From: Neobacillus cucumis | GTDB lineage: Bacteria; Bacillota; Bacilli; Bacillales_B; DSM-18226 | Length of the DNA: 64,000 nt | Direction: 5' to 3' | NCBI RefSeq assembly: GCF_023715505.1 | Contig: NZ_JAMBOH010000004.1 | Coordinates: forward strand, 62,001 to 126,000 | Shown: piece by piece, positions 26,103 through 34,289 of the stretch | Numbering within the stretch: position 1 is the stretch's first letter | How the letters are laid out: each line of letters starts with the position of its first letter | The notes under the pieces: generated by a model | What the model saw: only the letters and a program-made list of their open reading frames with translations | Told to the model about the DNA's origin: nothing | The model's database searches: none | Made by a program: the position numbers and the translations under genes

Positions 26103-27146
26103 TCAGGAAGATTTGTCTATAAGTTGGAGAAATAAGCGGCATAAGTTTTCGATTTTCCTTTCCTCAATATCCGTTTCATCAAAGCTCATCGGTTTCGAAT
26201 TTACCTCATAAATATAATATCGTCCTGTCTTACTTAATCCTGCGTCAATGGTAAACTCACCGAAGTAACCAAATTGGCTGGACAGTGATTTACCAATATT
26301 AGAAATAATCGTCTGAAAAAATTCATCATGCTCATTTGATTGAAGAAGGTGATAGGGAAGGAGTCTGCCTCCTGACGGTATATGGGTTGTGATTTCCTGA
26401 TCCTGGGAAAGCCGGATTCCAACACCTGTTAGAGTATAATCATCCTGATGGCCGTGTGCTAAAATACGAAAATCAAATCGTTTTCCTTCATATTCTGCTG
26501 AGAGAATTTCTTCCTGGGCTAGATATTGTTTCTTAAATAATTCTTCGGCCCAGTTCTCCCAAAAATGGGCAAAGGATGGGTAGTGTTCTTGTTTATTAAT
26601 GCCCTGTAGGTGAATTTCTGAAGGACCGTCCAGTCTTAAACGAACAATACCTTTTCCCTTTGAGGATTGTGTGGGTTTTAAATAAATGCCCCTGAATTTC
26701 TTTAGAAAGTCTAATAATTCATATTGCTCCTGCACAAGGATGGTTTCTGGTAAATAATCTCGAAGGATGCTATCCTTTTTTAATAATTGAAAAAGTTCAT
26801 ATTTATCGATAAAACAAGGATTAAAAAAAGGTATTTTCTTTTCCTGTAAGTACGAAAATAACCATCGGCTCTTTTCATCTTTTTCTGAAAATCGAAACGG
26901 GATGCGATTATAGACAAGGTCCGGGAAAGGGAAGGATCTTTTTTTCCAACTTTTTTCTTCAGGCGAATAGGAATATCCATTAATGTAATTAGTTTCCACT
27001 TCTTCCGGAATAAAGACAAAGCTTATTCCATTAAGTGAAATAAGCTTCTTTTGTATTTCTATAAAAAGTGGACCATTACCGGCAATGGTTCCATCTGATT
27101 TACTTGCTGTCAAGATTCCGATCAATGGCGTGCCGTTGTTTTTCAT
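26103..27146 (-). CDS. YheC/YheD-family ATP-grasp protein, short form, last of four
   Basis: 347 aa, YheC-like. The ATP-grasp core is visible: IYLKPTQSSKGKGIVRL (nucleotide-binding loop), KRFDFRILAHG, and the metal-binding end GEFTIDAGLSKTGRYYIYEV with NSKP. B. subtilis YheC and YheD are spore-coat-associated; the family is predicted to form amide bonds, but no substrate is known. Its start overlaps the preceding gene by ATGA, so it is translationally coupled. Confidence 0.85.
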   Translation of the reverse strand: MKNNGTPLIGILTASKSDGTIAGNGPLFIEIQKKLISLNGISFVFIPEEVETNYINGYSYSPEEKSWKKRSFPFPDLVYNRIPFRFSEKDEKSRWLFSYLQEKKIPFFNPCFIDKYELFQLLKKDSILRDYLPETILVQEQYELLDFLKKFRGIYLKPTQSSKGKGIVRLRLDGPSEIHLQGINKQEHYPSFAHFWENWAEELFKKQYLAQEEILSAEYEGKRFDFRILAHGHQDDYTLTGVGIRLSQDQEITTHIPSGGRLLPYHLLQSNEHDEFFQTIISNIGKSLSSQFGYFGEFTIDAGLSKTGRYYIYEVNSKPMSFDETDIEERKIENLCRLFLQLIDKSS

Positions 27147-28507
27147 TTAAATAATTCCTCTGGGTGTAATAAGGACTGCTCCGTTATAAAAACGGCAAAA
27201 GCAATCGATAATTTCCGGGTTAATAAATCAAATTCTTTTAATTCCGGATGACTAAAGATTGACCTGCCCGGTTTTGAATTTGCTTCAAAAAGCCAAATAT
27301 CTCCGTTTCGGTCAATACCTAAATCAAAGCCAATCTCACCAATTATACCTTCGATATTTTTATCGAGCGCTTTACTTAGCAAGAGAGCGGCGTTACTTAG
27401 TTTTTCACGATAAATTTCTGCTTCTTCCTTAGGGAAAATTTCTTCGATTGTTTTGATATCCCCGCCGCTTCGTGCGTGGGTGGTTACACTGCCTTGACCG
27501 GCAATTTTTCCAGCAATGGCTGTTACTTGCCATTCACCGTTTTCGTCCTTATTTGTATGGACGCGGAAATCAACTGAACGTTGATCATTTCTAAGCAGAT
27601 GAATCCCTTGCTGGACTAACATTCTATCTAGTGATTGTGCTGCAAACACCGATTGGAATAATCGTTCCAAGCTTGAGTATTTACGTAAACGATTAACACC
27701 TGCTTCATCTTGATACCGGCAATAATAATCGTCCATGTGTTTGTCGTATATGACTTGATGAACACCATGACCAAGACTGCCATTCTTTGGCTTTATAAAA
27801 ATATGACCATACTTGGATAGCATCGTTTCGATTGAAGAAAAGGACGTAAATGGAAAAGTTTCTGGCAAGTAGGCTGTAACGGAAGAGTCTTGTTGCAGTC
27901 TTTCATAGATATCAAGTTTATTAAAGAAACCGGGATTGTACCATGGAATCAGATATTCTTTTTGGAGACGATTTCTCACTTTAATTAATTTAGGATTTTC
28001 CTCACTTTTTCGATTCGGCAGGCGGTCATAGATAACATTTGGGAAAGGGACTTCGACTGTTTGCCAAACATTCTCTTCAAAAAAGTATCCTTCTATCGTT
28101 CCCGACTCCCAATTAATATGCTGTTCCCCAAAAACAAAGGCAAGCGCACCGACAGATCGATTTACAGAAAGGAGTTTCGCAAAAAATAAGGTCCGTTCGC
28201 CAATTGGCTGTTCTGGGTATGAAGTAAAACCAGCAGTAAATATGCCAACTAATGGACCAATATAGAGAACCTCATCCTCTAGAAAGGCATGTAAGGGGAC
28301 TTTAAAATAAGGAAACTGAATTGTCTCTTGGATTTTCCTGCTAATGACAATTCGGTCATTTTTATCAGGATGAGGAAAAAATTCCACATCCATTGATTTC
28401 GAGCCAAAAGCAATTCTTTTAATCCGTTTATCCTGAATTAAATTAGAAGGGCAAAAGACAATTAATTGATCATTTTGTGCAACTTCAATGAGATAATGTT
28501 TTCTCAT
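27143..28507 (-). CDS. yheD: YheC/YheD-family ATP-grasp protein, long form, third of four
   Basis: 454 aa, YheD-like. An extra N-terminal domain of about 100 residues precedes the pre-ATP-grasp and ATP-grasp domains. Key motifs are FIKPKNGSLGHGVHQV, VDFRVHTNKDENG, and GEIGFDLGIDRNGDIWLFEA with NSKPGRS. Length matches B. subtilis YheD (about 453 aa). SD GGAAGG; it overlaps the upstream gene by 23 bp. Confidence 0.85.
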   Translation of the reverse strand: MRKHYLIEVAQNDQLIVFCPSNLIQDKRIKRIAFGSKSMDVEFFPHPDKNDRIVISRKIQETIQFPYFKVPLHAFLEDEVLYIGPLVGIFTAGFTSYPEQPIGERTLFFAKLLSVNRSVGALAFVFGEQHINWESGTIEGYFFEENVWQTVEVPFPNVIYDRLPNRKSEENPKLIKVRNRLQKEYLIPWYNPGFFNKLDIYERLQQDSSVTAYLPETFPFTSFSSIETMLSKYGHIFIKPKNGSLGHGVHQVIYDKHMDDYYCRYQDEAGVNRLRKYSSLERLFQSVFAAQSLDRMLVQQGIHLLRNDQRSVDFRVHTNKDENGEWQVTAIAGKIAGQGSVTTHARSGGDIKTIEEIFPKEEAEIYREKLSNAALLLSKALDKNIEGIIGEIGFDLGIDRNGDIWLFEANSKPGRSIFSHPELKEFDLLTRKLSIAFAVFITEQSLLHPEELFK

Positions 28508-29588
28508 AATAGACCTTCCTTTCCGTTTGATCCGTCTCTGAAAGGTATTTTCCGTAAAGGAGCGGTTTGGTGTATAGAGATTCTTGTAATTCAGGGTTCG
28601 TAGATAGAAGGACCTTCCTTCCTGGTTTAGAGTTTATATCAAGAATCCAGATTGATCCGTCTTTGGCAATGCCAATATCAACACCAATTTCAAATAGTGG
28701 CATAAACGCACTCTCTAAGGTAGCAGGGAGGCAGTTGAGTATATAAGTCAGCTCCTCCCTTATATATTCAGCCTTAGCCGGCGGCAGGGAAACGAGCCAC
28801 TCTTTAAAATTAATCACGGTTCCCCCGGCAGCTAGGTTTGATAGAATACCGCCCGTAGTTCCAATCCGAATTCCCCGTCCTTGTTCACCCCAAATTCCCA
28901 GCTCATTTTTTTGCAACAAAATCCGAATATCAAAGGGTTTGTGTTCCTTATTTGATAGCTCCAAATACGGTTGCAGCAAATAATGGCGCTGTTTCAATAG
29001 AAGTGTTAACCATTGAATAAGTCTTGCTTCATTTGGAAAAATCCGTGAAATAATTCTTTTTTGTTTTTCTGTTTTAACATGTATCGTCTTTTCATTTTTC
29101 TTTAAATAGTAAATACCGTACCCTTGGGAACCATTGATCGGTTTTATTATAATTTTCTTCTTTAAAGTAAGTTCCTTTAAAACACTTTCAACATCTGAGA
29201 CAGCCTGTGTTGAAGGTAAATAGGAGGATAGGGCAGTAGTCTTTAAAGCTTGATATAGTTCCAATTTATTGGGTAAGCCATAGCCTAAAAATGTAATATC
29301 GCTACGGCTTTTTAACCAGGTTACGATGGGCAGGCATAGCTTGGAATGTTCATCCTCTCCGTAAAAACAGCGATCATAAATGATAGTTGGGACGGGTGCT
29401 TGGCAAGGGATCCAGGAGTTTGACTTTGAATCGAACCTCCTCCCTTTTACATGGAGATCATGGGGATCAATATCGGATGGGATGAACCGGAGTACCTCCA
29501 TTCCCAATATCTCTGCTCGGTGGGCCAATTCGGTTATATAAGCATTTTCACTTTCCATATTTAATGTCATAATACCAAATGTTAACAA
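28485..29588 (-). CDS. yheC: YheC/YheD-family ATP-grasp protein, short form, second of four
   Basis: 367 aa, YheC-like (B. subtilis YheC is about 363 aa). Motifs are IIKPINGSQGYGIYYL, KPFDIRILLQKNE, and FEIGVDIGIAKDGSIWILDI with NSKPGRK. The start is TTG at 29588 with AGGAGG upstream; the SD lies within the last codons of the preceding gene. Which of the four proteins is the strict orthologue of YheC is not certain from sequence reading alone. Confidence 0.85.
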   Translation of the reverse strand: MLTFGIMTLNMESENAYITELAHRAEILGMEVLRFIPSDIDPHDLHVKGRRFDSKSNSWIPCQAPVPTIIYDRCFYGEDEHSKLCLPIVTWLKSRSDITFLGYGLPNKLELYQALKTTALSSYLPSTQAVSDVESVLKELTLKKKIIIKPINGSQGYGIYYLKKNEKTIHVKTEKQKRIISRIFPNEARLIQWLTLLLKQRHYLLQPYLELSNKEHKPFDIRILLQKNELGIWGEQGRGIRIGTTGGILSNLAAGGTVINFKEWLVSLPPAKAEYIREELTYILNCLPATLESAFMPLFEIGVDIGIAKDGSIWILDINSKPGRKVLLSTNPELQESLYTKPLLYGKYLSETDQTERKVYYEKTLSH

Positions 29589-29589
29589 T

Positions 29590-30966
29590 TTATATATCCT
29601 CCTTCATAACAGCTGTATCAAATGCAAGAATGGTGCAGAACTGGATAATGGCCTTGGCAGAGGGTCTAACTTTTGTTAAGCCATCTTCAAAGTTTTTGGA
29701 TGGCTTCGAATTAACCTCAATTAACCATGGATTTCCATCTTGATCAACACCAATGTCAATACCAAGTTCACCAATAATACCTTGTGAATTTTGGCTTATA
29801 ATGGAGGCAGTCTCAAGTGCCAATTCCTTCATTTGGGCTAGTACTTCTAAAGCTTTCTTATCGTTTATACATGTCTTTAATGCGCTTAATGGTCGTGTAA
29901 GCGTACCGCCTCTTGCTAAATTAGAAACAAATTCTTGTTTTCCGGCAATCCGTGCCACAGTGGAAGTTACCCGCCAATTGTTATCCAGATTTTGATGGCA
30001 CAGAACTCGGAAATCCATCGAAGATGATTGATAGGACATCAATGAAATACCTTGTTGAATAATATAAATTCGATTATGGATAAGTGGCTTAATTTGTAGG
30101 AATAGTTCATCTAATGAAAATAATTCTCTTTGTTTAGCCGGCCCAGATTTTAATGAGGTTTCAAGCGAATAACATGAATCTGGGCCACGACATACCTTAA
30201 TAATATTTTTGCCCTGACTTCCATGGATAGGCTTTAGAAACAGGGTGTCATATTTTTGTATCATTTCATAAAAATGATCTTTCGAAAAAAGCTTTGTTTT
30301 CGGCAGATAGGAATCAAGATTCCTTATGTCTTTTAGAAGTTCGTATACCTCCCATTTTGAAAGGAAACGGTCGTTAAAAAACGGAATCAATAATTGATTC
30401 ACTTTTGCTCGAAATTGTCTGAATTCCTTTTTATACTCTAGAGCTCTTGAATGAATCCGGTTATAAATGACATCAGGGGCAGGCAGCTGTGCAGCCGTCC
30501 ATTTTCCATCTATCAAGTAATAGCCTTGACTTAAAAACTGTTGATAGGAAAGAACATAGAAGAACCCGCCAGTCTCACTAATTACTTGTTGAAGCTCCTC
30601 ACAAAACAAATGTATGGAACGAAAGTAAGGTTCATTATTTTCGTTATCAATTGAATCTGTTAATAAAGCTGCGACAGGTCCGAGCTTTAATGTCTGACTC
30701 TCGGGAAGAACCATTGCTTGAAATTTAAGAGGGTGAATGGGGAGATAAAAAGATTCCATTAAATTTTCGGGAAAATAGATCGTATTATCTGGTAAGTCTT
30801 TGGTTTGAACTTTAATGGGAATGGTTCTTCTGCCAATCGAGACGTTTATCTCATGCATATTTAATTGGAGCAGCTTAAACAATTGGGCAGACATCTGGAT
30901 AACATCCTGATTTTTGTCTGATAATTTTATTGGAACGACTAAGATCGAGGTTAACGAAAATGACAT
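29590..30966 (-). CDS. YheC/YheD-family ATP-grasp protein, long form, first of four
   Basis: 458 aa, YheD-like with the extra N-terminal domain. Motifs are FLKPIHGSQGKNIIKV, MDFRVLCHQNLDNN, and GELGIDIGVDQDGNPWLIEV with NSKPSKN. I use the ATG at 30966 (GAGGAG 5 nt upstream) rather than the GTG at 30972, which overlaps the SD. It leads a five-gene, same-strand cluster behind a sigma-K-like promoter. Confidence 0.85.
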   Translation of the reverse strand: MSFSLTSILVVPIKLSDKNQDVIQMSAQLFKLLQLNMHEINVSIGRRTIPIKVQTKDLPDNTIYFPENLMESFYLPIHPLKFQAMVLPESQTLKLGPVAALLTDSIDNENNEPYFRSIHLFCEELQQVISETGGFFYVLSYQQFLSQGYYLIDGKWTAAQLPAPDVIYNRIHSRALEYKKEFRQFRAKVNQLLIPFFNDRFLSKWEVYELLKDIRNLDSYLPKTKLFSKDHFYEMIQKYDTLFLKPIHGSQGKNIIKVCRGPDSCYSLETSLKSGPAKQRELFSLDELFLQIKPLIHNRIYIIQQGISLMSYQSSSMDFRVLCHQNLDNNWRVTSTVARIAGKQEFVSNLARGGTLTRPLSALKTCINDKKALEVLAQMKELALETASIISQNSQGIIGELGIDIGVDQDGNPWLIEVNSKPSKNFEDGLTKVRPSAKAIIQFCTILAFDTAVMKEDI

Positions 30967-31011
30967 AATCACTCCTCATTTACTGGAATTTTGGGCATTA
31001 GTTGATATAAA

Positions 31012-31040
31012 TAATTTATGTAAATGCTTGAGGAAAGGTG
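31012..31040 (-). promoter_or_regulatory. Sigma-K-like promoter of the yheDC cluster
   Basis: On the minus strand CACC (-35, consensus mACm) and CATAAATTA (-10, consensus CATANNNTA) are separated by exactly 16 nt, about 40 bp upstream of the first gene. This fits late mother-cell expression. Confidence 0.65.
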
Positions 31041-31115
31041 ATTTGAACATTCTCGCATTTAATTGAATAGTTTGTTATAGTTGTGAGTATGTTTATACAA
31101 AAAGGAGTGGCTCAA

Positions 31116-31463
31116 ATGGCAGTAAATTTATATGATTCCGCCTATGCTTTAGAAACAGCGATTCGTCAAAGTAATGAGTATACACAATTACAGCAGGCCT
31201 ATAACGAAGTAAATAAAGACCCTCAGTCAAAACAAATGTTTGACCAGTTCCGTCAAATGCAAATGAATTTGCAGCAAAAACAAATGATGGGCCAAAATAT
31301 CTCTGAACAGGAAGTCCAGCAGGCACAATCCACTGTTGCCCTTGTTCAGCAGAATCAAAAAATAGCCCGGTTAATGGATGCAGAACAACGAATGAGCATG
31401 GTGATTGGTGAATTAAACAAAGTTATTATGAAACCATTGGAAGATTTATACGGAAATCTGTAA
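31116..31463 (+). CDS. yheA: YheA, YlbF/YmcA-family protein
   Basis: 115 aa, all-helical (NLYDSAYALETAIRQSNEYT, then MFDQFRQMQMNLQQKQMMGQ). The YlbF/YmcA fold includes regulators of RNase Y-dependent RNA turnover; YheA itself has no known role. The ATG at 31116 has AAGGAG 8 nt upstream; the frame extends back to an ATG at 31089 and a GTG at 31083 without a comparable SD. It is divergent from the yheDC cluster. Confidence 0.85.
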   Translation: MAVNLYDSAYALETAIRQSNEYTQLQQAYNEVNKDPQSKQMFDQFRQMQMNLQQKQMMGQNISEQEVQQAQSTVALVQQNQKIARLMDAEQRMSMVIGELNKVIMKPLEDLYGNL

Positions 31464-31470
31464 GATTAGT

Positions 31471-31507
31471 TGAAAGCCTTCGGTCCTTAAACCGAAGGCT
31501 TTTGCTC
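31471..31507 (+). terminator. Terminator after yheA
   Basis: AAAGCCTTCGG pairs with CCGAAGGCTTT. Confidence 0.8.
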
Positions 31508-31529
31508 TCTAATATGCGATAAAAGGAAT

Positions 31530-31667
31530 CACTTTTGAAAATTGTCTAGCTGCAGCGCCTAGGGGCTCGGGGTCATAAGCCAAACCGTCAAGAAGGGCTA
31601 AGGAAACAGCCTTCTCGCCGGCTCGTCTGTAGCCTTGCGCCCCTGTTCAAGGCGCCTCCGCTTTTCT
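31530..31667 (+). repeat. Modular hairpin repeat, copy R2
   Basis: The closing stem here is GCGCCT plus AGGGGC (left, up to 31566) with GCCCCT (31639-31644) and AGGCGC (31650-31655). Compared with R1 (AGCCCC/GGGGCT) the inner part of the stem is inverted but still complementary. The interior hairpin is GAAGGGCT/AGCCTTC, again different but paired. Confidence 0.8.
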
Positions 31668-31741
31668 TTCTGTTCTATATGTAAGTGAAAGGTCATAAAA
31701 GTGATATAAAGGCATTTTCACCAAGAACAGGGGGCAACATA

Positions 31742-32611
31742 ATGATTTATCGCTTGCTTGCGCTAAATATCGATGGCACGCTTCTACAATCGAATGGCAA
31801 AATTCATAAATCAACAAGGGAAGCAATTGAATATGTTCAGCAAAAAGGAATTTATGTAACATTGGTTACATCACGGAGCTTCCCTTCAGCCAAGAAGGTG
31901 GCGAAGGCGTTAAAAATAACAGCACCGCTTATTACCCACCAAGGGGCATTTATTGCAAATACCCTCGAGAAACCAGTATATGTAAAAAGAATTAATGAGG
32001 ACATTACGTATGACACGATTCGTTTTTTAGAGGCATTGCCATGTCAAATAAGGCTAGTACACGAGCAATTTTCATTAGCAAATAAATTAAAGCTTCATAA
32101 TCAATTACTGGCCAAAACTGTGTTTACTTCAGGAGACCCGGTTTTCTATTCCCAACAATTTGTGTCTACCTTAAGTGAGTATTTACACGACCAGCCGGTA
32201 ACTCCTCCAAAAATAGAGGTGTATTTTGAAGATGAGCAGGACCTGAATGATGCCACTCAGGCATTAAGAAAAATGTTTACAGAGATTGATGTGATTCAAT
32301 TGGATTCACTCAGGCTTGATATTGTTCCAGCTGGTGTTTCCAAGCTAACAGGATTGTCATACTTAGGCAATCAATTAGGGATCAAGCGGAGTGAAATGGT
32401 TTATATTGGTGATGGACTTGATGATATCCCGTTAATCGAAGCAGCGGGTTTAGGAGTTTCAATGTGGAATGCCGGCTTTGAGGTCAAGAGGTCATCCGAT
32501 TGGGTAACAAGGTCCAAAAATGAACATGGTGTGGCCTACATGGTAAAAGAACACTTCCGCAAGCAGCAGCCAATAGAGTTCTTAAGAAAAATGAAAATCA
32601 TTAAAAATTAA
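31742..32611 (+). CDS. yhaX: HAD-superfamily protein YhaX, Cof type
   Basis: 289 aa. Motif I reads LLALNIDGTLL: the nucleophilic Asp of DxDGT is Asn at residue 9, while the second Asp is kept. Motif II (LVTSRS), Lys of motif III (GVSKLTGL) and motif IV (YIGDGLDDIPLIEAAG) are intact, and a Cof-type cap domain lies between. It matches B. subtilis YhaX in length and context. With the nucleophile missing, phosphatase activity is doubtful. The ATG at 31742 follows AGGGGG. Confidence 0.85.
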   Translation: MIYRLLALNIDGTLLQSNGKIHKSTREAIEYVQQKGIYVTLVTSRSFPSAKKVAKALKITAPLITHQGAFIANTLEKPVYVKRINEDITYDTIRFLEALPCQIRLVHEQFSLANKLKLHNQLLAKTVFTSGDPVFYSQQFVSTLSEYLHDQPVTPPKIEVYFEDEQDLNDATQALRKMFTEIDVIQLDSLRLDIVPAGVSKLTGLSYLGNQLGIKRSEMVYIGDGLDDIPLIEAAGLGVSMWNAGFEVKRSSDWVTRSKNEHGVAYMVKEHFRKQQPIEFLRKMKIIKN

Positions 32612-32680
32612 AAAACAAAAATATCAAGGCAACTTTAGTAGCCAATAAAGGTCAGAATAGAAAAGTACTGGTCTCTAATC

Positions 32681-32713
32681 GAATCTCCTGCTTAATTTAA
32701 GCGGGAGATTTTT
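32681..32713 (+). terminator. Terminator downstream of yhaX
   Basis: AATCTCC and GCTT pair with AAGC and GGAGATT, followed by TTTTAATT. Confidence 0.7.
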
Positions 32714-32717
32714 AATT

Positions 32718-32786
32718 AAAAGTAAGAAAATTGACCTTGAGAATTGTGCGGCTGCAGCGCCTGGTCAAGGCGCTGCAGCTCTTCTA
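32718..32786 (+). repeat. Modular hairpin repeat, copy R3 (minimal)
   Basis: Only the left flank (TTGAGAATTGTGCGG) and the closing stem remain: GCTGCAGCGCC and GGCGCTGCAGC pair perfectly around TGGTCAA. All interior cassettes are absent. Confidence 0.75.
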
Positions 32787-32879
32787 TTAAAATTCAATAT
32801 ATTTAGAAAGCTTGTTTTTATTCTAATCATTTCCATATATAATAAAAGTGAGTGAATAAAAAAGGGGAGGAGATTTCCC

Positions 32880-33671
32880 ATGTCAATTAATTTTGAAACA
32901 GATAAGGTCAATTTGCGAGTGAATCATCGTGTTGCCACCATTGAATTAAACCGGCCAGATGCATTAAACGCCATTGATACGGACGTCATTAAGGGGCTAA
33001 TTTATAAACTGAAGGAAATTAGTGATTCAGATGAGATTGATATTTTAGTATTAACAGGAAAAGGAAGAGCCTTTTCCTCCGGTGGAGATATTAAAACAAT
33101 GCTGTCCAATATGAATGAAAGTGATTTCTTTCCGGTGATGGATTGCATCAGCGAATTAATTATCACCCTGTACAGCCTGCCAAAACTAACTATTAGTGCT
33201 GTTTCGGGTGCAGCAGCAGGTTTAGGATTTAGTTTGGCGCTCTCGACTGATTATATTATTGCAGATAAAACTAGTAAGCTGGCAATGAATTTTATTGGTA
33301 TTGGCTTAATACCGGATGGCGGGGCACACTTTTTTTTGGAAAAAAGATTAGGAGAGACGATGGCTAAACAGGTCATTTGGGACGGAAAAAGTTTAAGTGC
33401 TGACGAAGCATTTAAAATGGGATTAATCCAAGAAGTAGCTGAAAGTAATCTTCTAGAGACGCTAGAGGCAAGGGTGGAAGATTGGCTGAGCCGACCGGTT
33501 CAGGCAATGATTAAAACCAAAAAAATAATGGCTGAGAAGAATCGTCCACAATTACTTAAAGTGCTGGAATTAGAAAAATACGGCCAGCAAAAAATGCGGG
33601 AAACACGTGACCACCGTGAAGGTATCAGGGCTTTTATCGAAAAAAGGAAGCCAGTCTTTATAGGGAAATAA
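32880..33671 (+). CDS. yhaR: Enoyl-CoA hydratase/isomerase family protein YhaR
   Basis: 263 aa crotonase fold. LTGKGRAFSSGGDIK supplies the oxyanion-hole loop, and the second is SGAAAGLGFSLALSTD. The two Glu residues of true hydratases are not at their usual places, while GLIPDGGAHFFLEKRLG carries the Asp typical of PaaG-type isomerases. An isomerase or another CoA-thioester activity is therefore as likely as hydration. GGGGAGGAG precedes the ATG. Confidence 0.82.
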   Translation: MSINFETDKVNLRVNHRVATIELNRPDALNAIDTDVIKGLIYKLKEISDSDEIDILVLTGKGRAFSSGGDIKTMLSNMNESDFFPVMDCISELIITLYSLPKLTISAVSGAAAGLGFSLALSTDYIIADKTSKLAMNFIGIGLIPDGGAHFFLEKRLGETMAKQVIWDGKSLSADEAFKMGLIQEVAESNLLETLEARVEDWLSRPVQAMIKTKKIMAEKNRPQLLKVLELEKYGQQKMRETRDHREGIRAFIEKRKPVFIGK

Positions 33672-33726
33672 AAGAAAGAAATTATCCGATTTACTACTTG
33701 TGGATAACTTTTTACAGGTTTTGATA

Positions 33727-33938
33727 CGTCCAGCTCCAGCGCCTAGCACCTCGTTGGTCTACAGTCACTCAGGGAATGAAGGCAAAGAACACCTTCTTTC
33801 CCTGAGCATCTCATGCTTGGCTACAGCAAGCTATTGCTTTCTGTACGCATTAAGGGCGACTAGTCTCTGTCCTTGCTTTCGCTGGCCATTCTACAAGTCG
33901 CCCTATATCGGGGCTGATCAAGGCGCTTGCGCTTTTGT
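33727..33938 (+). repeat. Modular hairpin repeat, copy R4
   Basis: Left end AGCGCCTAGCACC and right end GGGGCTGATCAAGGCGCT pair with one mismatch. The interior has a hairpin unique to this copy (CTCAGGGAA/TTCCCTGAG) and cassette 3 (ACAGCAAGC/GCTTTCTGT, then GGGCGACT/AGTCGCCC). The right end abuts the stop codon of yhzD. Confidence 0.8.
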
Positions 33939-33939
33939 T

Positions 33940-34125
33940 TTAAGAATGAAATAGTAAAAGCTTGCCGCAAGGTGATGTTAATCGATGTGTCTTTTCTAGC
34001 AACTGTTTCTCTCTCAATAGCTGCTCCCCTTGCTTCTTTGCAGCCTCATCATTCCCTGCTTGAAGACTCTCATCTAATAATTTTTCCCCATTTGCCTCAA
34101 AGGCTGTTAATTTATACGTTTTCAT
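33940..34125 (-). CDS. yhzD: YhzD-family protein
   Basis: 61 aa: KTYKLTAFEANGEKLLDESL and the conserved end KTHRLTSPCGKLLLFHS. It is a short Bacillaceae family of unknown role. The ATG at 34125 has GGGGGA 6 nt upstream; a TTG at 34131 is in frame but adjacent to the SD. It is convergent with yhaR, with repeat R4 filling the gap. Confidence 0.8.
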   Translation of the reverse strand: MKTYKLTAFEANGEKLLDESLQAGNDEAAKKQGEQLLREKQLLEKTHRLTSPCGKLLLFHS

Positions 34126-34289
34126 CGACAATCCCCCATATATATCAATGATTATTAGGAGACGGCGTTTACTAATGCAGCCGTTTCCACTTCAATATTA
34201 TTTTCACACAATTCTTTGAATTTTTCAAAAAAATAATCAGAAACCAAATTATGGTATATTCGTATTAAAGAGGGAAAGGGGTGCGTATT

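Noticed and set aside
33700..34151. Open frames of 74-84 codons on the plus strand
   Set aside because: They run through repeat R4 or opposite yhzD; composition follows the hairpins and there is no SD or homology.
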